Assembly (NCBI GenBank): GCA_963995525.1
Contig: OZ023213.1
Coordinates: 36,142,350-36,206,349, forward strand
DNA: 64,000 bases
Source: Escarpia spicata
Taxonomy: Eukaryota > Annelida > Polychaeta > Sabellida > Siboglinidae
Direction of reading: 5' to 3'
The position numbers and the translations under genes are program-made. The notes under the pieces were generated by a model, which saw nothing but the letters and a program-made list of their open reading frames with translations, was not told the origin of the DNA and made no database searches. Of this stretch, positions 1 through 10,802 are shown in pieces (the stretch's first letter is position 1; every line of letters starts with the position of its first letter).

Positions 1-650
1 ACTTCGGCGATGCACAACGCAGCTGCCGCACAGATCGGCATCAAAGCAAACCGAATGCGACATCGAACGTGACACATGGTCTAGATGCACACGGCGATAC
101 GGCACTGCAAGCGGTAACATGACCGCCGCTCGGGTCAGGTTGATGCCAGTGCTGCCTCGAGTCTCGTCCTCATCAGCGACAGAGATGCCAGGCGTCAGAC
201 GGCTTGCACTCGGACTCGCTAACTCGATTGCCGCGTTCTAATGGACGTCAACAGCGCGCAGTGGTCGCGACCGGTGTCGTTTATCGGTCTCCGAGAGCCG
301 ATCAACGTGGCTACGTTGTCCGGCAGGGCGTCCGTCGCTCTCGTGGCCGGTTAAACCCGTCGACGATCGCCGGATTATCAGCTAGCGTCGCCGGACACGG
401 GCGGCGACAGCATATTATTCACCGCGCGCGCCGAGTCAATGCGGTTGTTTTCGACTTGTCGGATGCGGGAAGGTTTATGCTGATGGTGGACCGGTGAAGA
501 AGAGCCATCGACGGCAGCATGTCGAGTGTTCTGGCTTCCGCTGGATTGCGCCTGTCGTACGTTGACTTCCCGCCCCGCTGTGCCGGAGCTGGCGGCATCA
601 TATGTGCCCCGGAGTATGAGCGATTCGAGTGAGTATTCCATTCTCTCCGT
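1..650. other. GC/CpG-richer unassigned segment, possible partial exon
   Basis: This stretch is richer in GC and CpG than the DNA that follows and lacks obvious repeats. A plus-strand frame is open from about 495 to 632 and ends at a donor-like GTGAGT (633). The other strand also has overlapping open frames, so base composition alone may explain them. I recognise no protein family. It could be the edge of a gene lying to the left of the window. Confidence 0.25.
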
Positions 651-819
651 ACATAGTTAAAGGTTGGTTCTCTGTTCCGCTACCTGGAATCAGTGAGGGT
701 GATCACAGACAGATCCATGGGGGCTGGGGGGCATGTCCCCAGTTTGACCGTTGGAATTTCTTTTGGCACAGGCCCGCGTTAGCGTGACATGCCCCCTAAG
801 CCTTCAAGTGTTTATATTT

Positions 820-1015
820 TTGGCAAAAAGTGTTGGTATTTTAGCTGGCTTCAAGAGGGTGCAAATGATGATTATTTTACAGTTTCAAGGTTGGTATTTT
901 GGCGAGCTTTAGGGAAGGGTGCAATTGGAGGTTTTTGGCGAGCCTCTCAAGTGTTCTTATTTTGGCTAGCCTCAGGGAGTGTTTTGTCCCCGCCCTCGGC
1001 CATTCTACCCTGCCT
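820..1015. repeat. degenerate tandem repeat
   Basis: Imperfect copies of a unit containing TTTTGGC(G/T)AGC and GGGTGCAA recur about four times. Open frames here on both strands reflect the repeat and are not supported as genes. Confidence 0.4.
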
Positions 1016-1526
1016 GGATCTGCCCCTGGTGATAATTGTTCAGACCAGACGCAGTTTGCTGAATTCGTTTGCTGGAATATGTGAACTTTGTGGTTAAACC
1101 ACCCGACGTCCGTTGTATTGTCAATGTTGTTCTTTATAATACGAATGTTCATTCAAATTGTCAATCCAGTTTAAGGTTTTTTATTAAACGTAAATGTACT
1201 GACAGTATACCGTCAACATAGTTTTTCAAGTCTTAAGAACGTTATATGAATTACTGTAAAAAGATGAACAAATAACCTCCTTTTAAACATGTGTGCACTA
1301 ACAGTATATCGTGTGTTTGACACGTCCGTGCAATTAACAAAACATATGCTAAATGCAAAATTATCTTATTGGTTCTTATTAACATTAGGCTTGTGGATGA
1401 ACAGACGAGTGTGCACTGTGCCGTGGTGATCACAATACCTGGAAGCAACAGGTTTTGCTAGGAATTCTATGCATATCTTTATTCGCAGAATCATAGATGA
1501 TTAACTATCTTGTATTATATACAACA

Positions 1527-1600
1527 TGCGTGCACGCCCATACACCGTGCGTGCACGCCCATACACTTTGTGTGCACGCCCATACACCGTGCGTGCACGC
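1527..1600. repeat. short minisatellite, GTGCACGCCCATACAC unit
   Basis: Three to four copies of a 22-24 bp unit containing TGCACGCCCATACAC lie head to tail. The DNA between 1100 and 1527 shows no other recognisable feature. Confidence 0.7.
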
Positions 1601-1675
1601 ACTCCACCCCTTGCACTGATTCAATCAGAAAGAAAGATCACTTTAGGGAGATGGAAATGAGAAAATGTGTGAGTG

Positions 1676-1918
1676 AAGTGAGTGAGTGAGTGAAGTGAGT
1701 GAGTGAGTGAATGAAGTAAGTGAGTGAGTGAGTGAGTGAGTGAGTGAGTGAGTGAGTGAGTGAGTGAGTGAGTGAGTGAGTGAGTGAGTGAGTGAGTGAG
1801 TGAGTGAGTGAGTGAGTGAGTGAGTGAGTGAGTGAGTGAGTGAGTGAGTGAGTGAGTGAGTGAGTGAGTGAGTGAGTGAGTGAGTGAGTGAGTGAGTGAG
1901 TGAGTGAGTGAGTGAGTG
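1676..1918. repeat. (GTGA)n microsatellite
   Basis: About 240 bp of GTGA tetranucleotide repeat; the left end is interrupted by GTGAA variants and the right end decays into GCGA/GCAA units. The Leu-Thr-His-Ser reading frames across it on the minus strand are repeat translations. Confidence 0.97.
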
Positions 1919-2771
1919 CGCGAACGAGCGAGCAAGCGAGCGAGCGAATGAGTGAGCCATTGAATAGACACAGCACAGCATACAGCCATCGTTATGTTCA
2001 TGTAGCGTTCAATTTACACTGCATATCCCTAACCCTAGCCATAACCATACTCCAAGATCACGCATAATCCCGAATACGATGTGTACAATGCCCAACTAGT
2101 GCGCAACACATGCCTTACTGATGCTGACGACCACCATTGTTCACTTGGGTGTTGCCCGGTGAGCGCACGTGTTGTATGTTTCTGTATCAGAGTATACAGT
2201 CGTGTGTGTTAGACTTGTATATTGTAAAGACAAAGTGTAACCAAATGTCAGTACGTTGCCGAGTGAGGACAGTTTTCCCGTCACGTCAGCCAATACTTAT
2301 ACCATGGTGTGTCCTTTCATAGCAATCGTTTTTATTAATTTGTTACTACATTGCCTTGACAGCTTTGACATTCTCTCGTCGTGGCCGCCTCCGTTTCGTA
2401 GGAAACGTTTTTATTAATTTGCCACCACTTTGCCTGCGTGTTGATATTAATATCTTGCGACCGCAAAGGCGAACGTCAGGCGTTTGGTGCATTTAACGCG
2501 CGTGCGTTGATGAAAGTCCGGTTATTGAGAAGTCTCCGAGATTAACGATCTTAAGCGATTGTCAGATCGGCGACAACTCGATCCAACTGAGGCGTCGGTA
2601 ATCTCGCAGATCTATCATCCTTTCTTGATATGGACAAATCGATTTTTTTTGCTGTGAAACATTGATGAAGGGGTACGTTTCCTTGGTGTTTGCACAAAAG
2701 GTCTTCAAATGCATTTCCAAAGCATACGCAAAACTAGCTAAGTCGCTGCATATTACTATTTATGATAAATA
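1919..2771. other. no gene seen; one local duplication
   Basis: No supported gene. A short duplication of about 77-bp spacing is visible: a GTTTTTATTAATTTG block followed by a TGCCT-containing block starts near 2328 and again near 2407. Confidence 0.4.
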
Positions 2772-2892
2772 GTGTGTGTACGTATGAGCGTGCGTGTGTG
2801 TGCGTGTGCGCGTGTGTGCGTGTGTACTTGTGTGCGTTTGTGCGTGTGTGCGTGTGTCCGTGTGTGCGTGTGTGTGCACGCATATGTGCGTG
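2772..2892. repeat. degenerate TG/CG-rich simple repeat
   Basis: Alternating purine-pyrimidine DNA (TG with CG interruptions) directly outside the left end of the large inverted-repeat structure. A similar GTGCG-rich tract (16681-16725) lies outside the right end, so it may belong to the element ends or to its target site. Confidence 0.8.
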
Positions 2893-3130
2893 TTTTACAA
2901 ACAGTAATGTAATAATCAACCAGTAATGTAATAGTCGACCAGTAATGTAATAACAACGACCAGTAATGACATAATCGACCAGTGATGTAATAACGGCCAG
3001 TAACGAAATAACAACGACCAGTAATTAAATAATCGACGAGTAATGTAATAACGACCAGTAATGTAATAACAACGATCAGTAATGTAATAATCGACCAGTA
3101 ATGTAGTAACGACCAGTAATATAATAAAAC
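2893..3130. repeat. outer tandem array of the left arm
   Basis: About a dozen degenerate units of CAGTAATGTAATAA followed by a (T)CGAC or CGAC spacer. The same array in reverse complement forms the outer end of the right arm (about 16537-16680). Confidence 0.85.
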
Positions 3131-3771
3131 CGATGAAGATTATTATGACGACGATGATGTAGATTATGATGATGATGTTAGTAATGATGATGAAGACGGC
3201 GATAATGAGAATCATAAATGATTATGATTATAAGGAGGAGGGAGATGAAGACAATGAAGGCGCCATCTGAGTGATGAAGACGACGATGATTATGAATAAG
3301 ATGACGACGACGAAGACGATGATGATTATAACTATTACGTTGAACAGGACGACGATAATGACACCCTTAACCTTATACTCCTCCTCACGTCATCATCGTG
3401 TTACCCTTACAAAGGCTAGCCATGCAAGCCAAATATAGGGTAATTTCAAACAACTTAGGGGAAATCTCTAAATGTAATGTTAATGACTGATACATTAACA
3501 TTACTAGAAGCTAACTGGTAATCTCAAAATAGTAAAATAAGGATCCGCGGAAACAATTCAAGACGTAATCTTAAAACATGAGTTAAGGGTAATCTGAATC
3601 AACAACAATCTTCATCTAAACAATGACGGGAACTACACTGTTTTAAAATATGACTAAGAGTAAAGGATTATATCAAACATAATATAAAGAATAATTTTAA
3701 AAGGAGTCATGTAATTAAGAGGTAATTAAATAATTAATTAGATGATCAGATTAACACATTGCGGGCCATCT
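3131..3771. repeat. left inverted-repeat arm, outer segment
   Basis: The GATGAT-rich block (3137-3360) and following AT-rich block (3380-3771) match the reverse complement of about 15770-16530. Shared landmarks are CTAGCCATGCAAGCC near 3416 with GGCTAGCATGGCTAGG near 16096, the CAATGTTAATGA segment, and ACATTGCGGG just before the LINE insertion. Confidence 0.8.
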
Positions 3772-5111
3772 AATAGATTTAACAAGATTGCCGTCTAGAG
3801 CTTATAGACGGCTTAATGCGGACATTAAGCCTTTGGCTTATCGAGAGTCCAACAATTTTCCAACTACGTATAACCCACCCTCGCCAGATAGGTGTAAATT
3901 TTATTTTTGAACATATTCACACTGCTAGCATTAACACAATCATCAGATAATTTGTTCCCGACACTTATTGTCCTCTGTGAGAAATAGTACTTTCTCATAC
4001 CCAACCTACACTGTTCCTTGACTAATGCTGCATTGTGCCCTCTGGTTATACTGCCTTCTGTCAGTTTGAAGACATATTTCTATCAATGCCCTCATAGCCA
4101 TTCAATGTCTTAAACAATTATATTTGGTCTCCTCTTAGTCTCCTAATCTCTTGTGTTGCCAACCCACAATCTAATAGGCATCTTTTATAACTAAGACCTT
4201 TCAGTTCACGAATCAGCTTAGTTGCTCTTCGTTGTACTCTTTCTAGCTTATCTAAGTCCTTATTACGATATGGCCTCCATGCTTGTATACAATATTCCAA
4301 ATGTGGCCTAACTGTTATGTTGTACAGAGGTACAATTAGCTGTTTTTTCTTATATGTTTTATTTCTCCTAATTAACCCTAGTATTTGGTTACCCTTTGAA
4401 GCAGCAATTCCACATTGGTCCGAAACTTTCATGTCAGTACTAACTGTTACTCCTTTTCAGACCATTTGACCAATTTGGCTAGATGTAAAGTGTGTTTATT
4501 TGTATATGTTCTAACTGTTCTAAACACTATTGTATCGCCTGCGAATTTAAGTACTTTCTTGATGCATCATCATCCAAATCATTTATATATATCAAGAATA
4601 ATATACGTCCCAACACCGACCCCTGTGGCACTCCACCCAAAACTGGTTTCCCGTTTGAAATCTCCCCTCTACTATTACTCTCTGTCTTCTGTCTGTAAAC
4701 CTTGTTTGTATCCAACTGATCACACCATCCCCTATACCATGGGCTGTTAGTTTCAGTAACAATCTTTGATGTGGCACTTTATCAAATGCTTTCTGAAAAT
4801 CTAAGTAGACAACATCCACCGGTGAACCATCATCTACCCACTTTGTAATTTCTTCTAAAAAAACACACGGGATTGGTTAGACGAGACCTAGCTTTTAGGA
4901 ACCCATGTTGAGATTCATTTATTAATTTGTGTTTTACAAGGAATTTTACCACGTGGTCTCTAATAAGCGTTTCTTATAATTTGCATAAAATTGATGTTAA
5001 ATTCACTGGTCTGTAATTATCTGTCTTGCTCCTCGATCCCTTTTTAAATAATGGTATACTGTTTTCTTCTTTCCAGTCTAGTGGAACGATTCCCTCTTTA
5101 AGTGACAAGTT
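3772..5111 (-). mobile_element. CR1/Jockey-superfamily LINE, degraded, inserted in the left arm
   Basis: The minus strand carries reverse-transcriptase remains: NYRPVNLTSI (about 5000), a VYLDFQKAFDKVPH block (4819-4592), GGVPQGSVLG (near 4630) and the C-terminal LEYCIQAWRPY ... ERVQRRATKLIRELKGLSY region (4432-4118). The reading frame is broken several times, and the segment holding the catalytic ADD box is lost or deleted. The 3' end is on the left, with an AATCTTGTTAAAT tail identical in kind to that of the copy at 35975-37042, so both belong to one family. The right arm of the host element (about 15761-15775) has no insertion here; a TAATA on both sides is a possible target duplication. 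Confidence 0.85.
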
Positions 5112-5791
5112 AATAAATCATGTGGTCTTCTCGAGACAAAAATTAACTAAGGGGCCATAAAAAAATGGGTGTTGAGGATGATATGGTTATGATGATGATG
5201 GTGGTTATGATGACGATTATGGTGTCGGTGTTGTTGTTGATGATGATGATGATGCTAGTAATGATCTTAGTGAAGCATGTGATGATTATTATAACTATGA
5301 TGACGACGACGATGAGGAGGAGGATGACAACGATGTCGACGGTGATGGTTATAATTATTACGATGATGAGTACAACAACAATGACATCCTTAACCTCCTC
5401 CTCCACCTCCTTCCCCTCCTGTTTCCTGGGTGAACACATGGAACCCAGTTCACGTAACCTTTCAGATAACGTAGTAACCACATGTCGGCAAACAGTAGGA
5501 CCGAATCAGGCAGTGGTGTTAAGAAGGGGGTCATTAAAAAGGATCACCTCAACAAATGAAAGCAGTAATCTACACTAAATTATGGGATTATCTTAACACA
5601 AGGGTCATTAGAACATATTTACAATTTACATACTTGATAAAATTAAGTGGTCATCTCAAACAACTTAGGGGAATTCTCAGAATGCAATGTTAATGAGAGA
5701 TATTATAACATTATTAGAAACGAAAGGATAATCTCAAAAAAATAAAACAGGGATCAGCTGAAACAATTAAGGGGTAATCTCATAAAACATG
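5112..5791. repeat. left inverted-repeat arm, middle segment
   Basis: This is the reverse complement, at reduced identity, of about 14872-15760. Landmarks are a GATGATG block (5165-5350), a segment around ATGGAACCCAGTTCACGTAA (5439) matched by TTATGTGAACCGGGTTCCAT (15211), and the CAATGTTAATGAGAGAT block (5681). The open frames in it are low-complexity artefacts. Confidence 0.8.
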
Positions 5792-6470
5792 AAGTAATAA
5801 TAATAATAATGTTTTTATTTCAGACAAAAATCCATATGTACATACAATACAAGTAAATAAAACATACAAAGGTACAGACACACATGAAATAAAATAGATG
5901 GTTAATAAAATATATATATAAAATGTGCGTTCAACTTTAAGTATACAATTGGATGGTTCAACATTTAAACATAAGACTTCTAAAATGTATATCGGTATAA
6001 AATAATTCACAAAAACTGGATTTTCAGACTGTTGAAGACGACATATTAAGCTATATATATGGATGAACCCGTACGTTCATTAAAACATTTTTACACAGTT
6101 TGTAGCAAACATAAAACTTGCACTACAGCGTGATGAGAAATTGTGTAAAATTCTAAAACTGTTGTTATAGGCAACAGTAATACCTTTCAAACTCTGTTTT
6201 TTTTTATTTACACCAAAGTCTTGAGGTGTACATAGTACCACAATGAGAGAGAAATAGATAAGTTTTAATGTTAGAGCTGCAACAGCGAAATGTTCGTGCT
6301 AAGACTTTGGCCTGAGCATAATAGCCATCTTTTCTGTCTGGCAATGTCGTCATCGTCAGTAAGATTATTGTTAATTATATGACCCAGATATTTGCATTTA
6401 ATAGTGTGAGGTAATGGACGATTATTGAGAGTGACAGGATGAATATTGTTTTATGTCCTGAGGTTTGTTG

Positions 6471-8640
6471 TCAATAACCATACAATATGTTGTCAGCATT
6501 ATATGTTATGTTAAACATTTCGCCATACTTGGCACAACAATCTGTTAGTTTTCTCAACCCAGAAACACTAGGTGAAAAAATACTGAGATCAACTGCATAC
6601 ATCAAACGATTTATTATGGTGCCTGCACGAAGACGTACAATTTGTAATTTGTTAAGATTTACACTTAAGTCATCCATGTACACATTAAAAAGGTGGGAAG
6701 AAAGGATTCCACCTTGTTTAACACCATTTGAGACAGTAAAAAATCGAGAAAAGCTCTGACACCATCTGACATTTCTGGGTACTGTACCAGTGATACGAAA
6801 TGCGCACATGAAAGCACGACAGCCACGGTCAATTAGTTTAGTGAATAGCTTGCTATGGTTCACTTTGTCGAAGGCTTTGGAGGCATTCAGCATAGAGACA
6901 TACATAGAAGAGCCATTCACTATGTAGTGTCGAAAAAAGTTCTTTTAATAGACATATGAGCATCTCAGTTGAGTGATGCTTTTTAACTCCAAACTGGTTG
7001 GCACATGTTGTGAAGAAAATGGTAGCCCTTGATAACATTAAATATTCAAATAATTTACTAGCAATTGTTGCAAGAGCAATAGGTCTGTAATTATTGTTAT
7101 CAGACAAAATCACCAGCTTTGTTTTTAATTATTGGAGCTATTATTGTGACCATCATAGCATCAAGTAAAGACCCATGAATTAACAAGCTGCTGAATAGCA
7201 GTGACATATAAACATGCAGTTTTTCATTAGCATACTTAAAATGTTCATTACTTATACAGTCATAACCAGGAGCTTTTTCTGTAGGCATCACCTGAATTAT
7301 TTCTTGTATTTCTTTAGCATCAACCATCATTTTATCATTAAATTGCATATTGCTGCAATACATGTCAATCTTTTTAGTATGTGTTGGAGAGCCAGGTACA
7401 GGATTAAGTAGAGACTGGTAGTGATGAAGCCACATATTCTTTACATTTTCAGCACCACATGCACCGCCATCATTGCTAGAATTTAGCAACTTGGCATTGT
7501 TAATTTTTTGATATCTTTCCAGAAGATTTTACAGTCATTACTACTTAGTTTTGAAGCAAGTCGTTCGGCTTTAAGGGCTTCAGCATTTTTTCACATAGTA
7601 TTTTATTATGTTTAAGACTCTCTGGTAACCTGGTGGTTGAGTCTCTGACCATATCATTCCAACCAAGAACGGCATGCTTCGAAGACATGTTATGCGTCTT
7701 AGTAGGTATTATTTCATAGGCATCCCTGAGTGAAGTAATACTGTCTTCATAAAATTTGCATAGCAGTATACGAAGGGCTTCATCATTACAATTCGGGTCG
7801 GTACAGCGTAAAACATCATGAGGTACGTCAATGGCAGATAAAAGCACACTGGTTTGAGTGTAATAGTTGTGAAGGTCTTGGTGAGTGGCAGCCCCCCCCC
7901 CCCCACATAGGACAAGGCTGTCGAATTTGCTCCTGAGTGGATGCTTCAGAAGTAGGTAATAAGTTGACAGATACGGTAAAGCAGGTAGGTGGTCAGAAGA
8001 GACACAATCATAATTAACTACCATATCAGAGATTGATGAGTGACTGGAGTGAGTGCTGAGCACATGGTCCAGCCAGTTCCTTGAGCCATGAGCATCACTA
8101 ACGTAAGTAAAAGCATCAGAAGGGAGACACTTAATACCACTTGGAATGAGGTGACATTCATTAATAAAAACATTGACAAGTGTCGAAAACAGACTGGGCT
8201 TGTTAATTTCCGCATTAAAATCCCCAATGATGAATACGTTAGTTAATTCAAATGAATCGCTTATCGCCTGTATCTTGCCTAAAAAAGCTTGATATTCATC
8301 GAAATTGTCATCACTCTGATACGGTAAATATACGTTAAGAATCAGAATAGTGGCATTAGACGACCAAGGAGTCTTTTCTCATCGTCGTAAATTATAGGTT
8401 CAGTAAATGGGTCGAGTGAACGTCTCCATAAAAAGCAAAGCCCGCTATGAGGGCGTCCACTCAAACCATCAAAAAAATCAATAGAACTAATACCTCTGGC
8501 ATTGAAATCAGGATGAACAGAATTTAGGTAGGAAAGGCACTGTTCAGAAAGCCAATGTTCTTGCACTGCAAGAATATCACAGGATTTTAAAATGTTAAGC
8601 ACGTCGTAAGCACTGTTCCGTATGCTTCTAGCATTAAATG
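6471..8640 (-). pseudogene. LINE ORF2 remnant: endonuclease and reverse transcriptase
   Basis: Read on the minus strand, the order is endonuclease then reverse transcriptase. The endonuclease part shows DILAVQEHWLSE and GRPHSGLCFLWRR (8602-8342), typical of AP-like LINE endonucleases. A linker (8227-7545) follows, then APGYDCISNEHFKYA (7489-7100), NYRPIALATIASKLFEYLML (7113-6853) and SNGVKQGGILSSHLFNVYMDDL (6920-6471). The catalytic motif, normally YADD, reads YAVD (in LMYAVDLSIF), so one metal-binding aspartate is missing. At least four frame changes separate the blocks. No 3' gag-like or zinc-finger piece was seen. Confidence 0.85.
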
Positions 8641-8661
8641 AAGCAATGCGGAGTTGACAGT

Positions 8662-9470
8662 TTACAGGTGAGTCGAATCTGTTGTTGTGTGCTTCCTAGG
8701 CGGGAAGTACCGTCCAATCTTCGTTCCAGCAGGCCAGATATTGGCATCATAGAGTAAGTTCGGTTTAGCAATGTCCACACAGAGTTTGAAGGATAAATAA
8801 GAGTCATGTTTAGTTGGTAAGCGTTCACATGAGCATTTCATGTTCAAAGTAGTTGTCACATAAGTAGAAATTTCGGCACAAGTTGTGTCTAGGTGAAATC
8901 CTGTTAAGAAGTATTCAACAGATATAAGTCGAACAGAGCACATTTGAGTCCGCACTTGGTAGAATTGCCAGTAGTCGTGATATGTGGTTTATATTTAGAG
9001 GAGGACGGCTTGGACGTGTTGGAGAAGGCCGACTTGGACGTTTGTTTGGCATTTCTTGCGACAACCACGGTCCACAGTGGTGGAGGAGTAGAATTACCCG
9101 TGGTTGATGTTGATTGTGGTAGAACGGTTGACACATCATCAGCAGCAGGTTGCGGGGTTGACACAGCAGCATCGGCGGGTCGTGATGTTGATACAGCATC
9201 AGCGGCGGGTCGTGATGTTGATACAGCATCAGCGGCGGGTCGTGATGTTGATATAGCAGCAGTAGCGGCGGGTCGCGATGTTGATACAGCAGCAGTAGCA
9301 GCGGGTCGTAATGTTGATACAGCAGCAGTAGCGGCGGGTCGTGATGTTGATACAGCAGCAGTAGCGGCGGGTCGTGATGTTGATACAGCAGCAGTAGCGG
9401 CGGGTCGTGGGGTTGATACAGCAGCAGCAGCGGCGGGTTGTGAAGTTGTAGTGCGAGCGGGTTAGGTCAC
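8662..9470 (-). pseudogene. LINE ORF1 remnant with expanded 11-residue repeat
   Basis: The minus strand begins with repeated PATAAVSTSRP-type units, then NSTPPPLWTVVVARNAK and KPHITTTGNSTKCGLKC. After a frameshift near 8930 it continues with FHLDTTCAEISTYVTT, NMKCSCERLPTKHDSY and NIWPAGTKIGRYFPPR. The last block resembles the conserved C-terminal domain of ORF1 proteins in invertebrate CR1/L2-type LINEs (a recollection of the family, not a search). The product would bind RNA in the retrotransposition particle. It lies just upstream of ORF2 in the same orientation. Confidence 0.65.
9170..9445. repeat. 33/30-bp minisatellite inside LINE ORF1
   Basis: About eight to nine units of GTCGTGATGTTGATACAGCA plus a GCAGTAGCGGCGG-type remainder; earlier units are 30 bp. 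Unit lengths are multiples of three, so the repeat stays in frame with ORF1 and codes for PATAAVSTSRP on the minus strand. The plus strand is also open (about 173 codons), but that frame is a shadow. Confidence 0.9.
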
Positions 9471-9514
9471 ACGTTGTATTGCTGGTATAAGTGACGACAC
9501 CAGCGTAGAAATTT

Positions 9515-9722
9515 GCTAAAATAAATTAAAGGGTAATCTCAATTAAATAAAAAGGTTCATCTAAACGATAACGGGAATCTAAATGTCTTAAAATATGACT
9601 AAAATTAAGGGATCATATAAAACACAATTTATAAAATAGTTTTAAAAAGGAGTCACTAAGAGGTATTTTCATAATGAACTAGCTAATCATATCAAAACAT
9701 TGCGGGTCATCAAAACCAGTAG
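9515..9722. repeat. left inverted-repeat arm, inner segment
   Basis: It matches the reverse complement of about 14685-14850, with shared GGTTCATCTAAACGATAACG and ACATTGCGGG blocks. It ends where the next transposon is inserted. Confidence 0.8.
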
Positions 9723-9743
9723 TAGGGTGTCTAAGGGATAGTA

Positions 9744-10140
9744 CCGTTATTTGCCGGATAAAAGCATGAAAATTGGACCATATATGTAAAATTCCATGAC
9801 GAATCCGACTAAATGGGGCTCCACGTCATATTTTGTGTCTTTGAACTTGAATTTCAAGGTCAAATGTTACTGAACGTGAAATATAACTTGTTTCAATACC
9901 ATATGTATTTTTGTATATAATATGTACGAATGTATGTGTGTAATTATGTATGTATGCATGTATGTGTGCAGGTATGTGTGTCCATGACCTTGAATGTCAA
10001 GGTAAATTTTTTGTTGACCCAAAACATCGGTGTTTTTGTTTATATGAATATATGCGTGTAATTTTGTGTTCATGTAAGTATATATATATGTGAAAGTATG
10101 TATGTTATTTACCCTAAATGTCAAGGTCAAATATTACTGA
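9744..10140 (+). repeat. left terminal inverted repeat of the 3.6-kb transposon
   Basis: It pairs with 12930-13329. Nine-base TCAAGGTCA motifs (or the complement) occur at 9854-9862, 9985-9993 and 10121-10129, with counterparts on the other end. Confidence 0.85.
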
Positions 10141-10144
10141 AAGT

Positions 10145-10177
<33 letters not shown>

Positions 10178-10179
10178 TA

Positions 10180-10455
10180 AATCTCAATTAAATAAAAAGG
10201 TTCATCTACACGATAACGGGAACCTAAATGTCTTAAAATATGGGATCATATAAAACACAATTTATAAAATAGTTTTTAAAAGGAGTTACTAAGACGTATT
10301 TTCATAATGAACTAGCTAATCATATCAAAACATTGCGGGTCATGCCATGACGAATCCGACTAAATGTGTCTTTGAACTTGAATTTCAAGATCAAATGTTA
10401 CTGAAAGTGAAATATAACTTGTTTCAATACCATATGTATTTTTGTATATAATTGT
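10180..10455 (+). repeat. second, internally deleted copy of the transposon's left edge
   Basis: This repeats about 9538-9930 at a spacing near 642 bp: host-arm sequence (CGATAACGGGAA, ACATTGCGGGTCAT) runs straight into CCATGACGAATCCGACTAAA of the inverted repeat, skipping the outermost ~75 bp and part of the following segment. It looks like a tandem duplication of the junction followed by deletion. AT repeats at 10145-10180 and 10458-10472 flank it. Confidence 0.75.
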
Positions 10456-10519
10456 GTATATATATATATATATTCAATAACGTTGTATGAATGTATGTGT
10501 GCATTTATTCATGCATGCT

Positions 10520-10525
10520 ACACAC

Positions 10526-10584
<59 letters not shown>
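10520..10584. repeat. (AC)n microsatellite
   Basis: About 30 AC units between the duplicated edge and the coding remnant. Confidence 0.97.
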
Positions 10585-10590
<6 letters not shown>

Positions 10591-10688
10591 ATTTCCGCGT
10601 GTGCGTGGCTATACTATATTAGTAAATATATTTCTAAGTATTGTTTTTATATTTTTATTTCCTCGCCCAAGCCAAAATTAATCACTTG

Positions 10689-10802
10689 TCACTTCTCGAC
10701 ACAGAAACACGTGCAAAGATCTGTGCACGGCAGGCCAGCTAATAAATTGTCACTTCTCGACACATGAAAACGTGCAAAGGTCCGTGCACGGCAGGCCAGC
10801 TC
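10689..10802. repeat. ~60-bp tandem duplication
   Basis: Two copies of a unit with CACTTCTCGACACA, CGTGCAAAG and GTGCACGGCAGGCCAGCT. The inner edge overlaps the 3' end of the transposon gene, so the cysteine-rich tail is partly duplicated. Confidence 0.85.

Larger units (their letters stand above)
5792..9514 (-). mobile_element. non-LTR retrotransposon with ORF1 and ORF2 remains (CR1/L2 group), degraded
   Basis: A LINE lies 3' end left, with an (ATT)n tail read on the minus strand (AATAATAATAAT near 5793-5808 on plus). ORF2 pieces run from 8602 down to 6471 and ORF1 pieces from about 9465 to 8662. The left-arm sequence ends at ATGAAGT and resumes after 9514, and the undisturbed right arm (about 14850-14872) reads through this point, giving an empty site. 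Many frameshifts and a mutated catalytic box make it inactive. Confidence 0.88.

Noticed and set aside
2893..3130. CRISPR-like or origin-type iterons from the regular GACCAGTAATG units
   Set aside because: The spacers are 2-8 bases and the array is mirrored at the other end of the inverted structure, so it is part of the element ends.
5143..5578. Met-rich and Ile/Val-rich open frames
   Set aside because: GATGAT simple repeat in an inverted arm; the same frames appear in the right arm for the same reason.
8944..9465. 173-codon plus-strand frame with AAGRDVDTAAVA repeats
   Set aside because: Shadow of the in-frame minisatellite; the LINE ORF1 on the minus strand explains the region.
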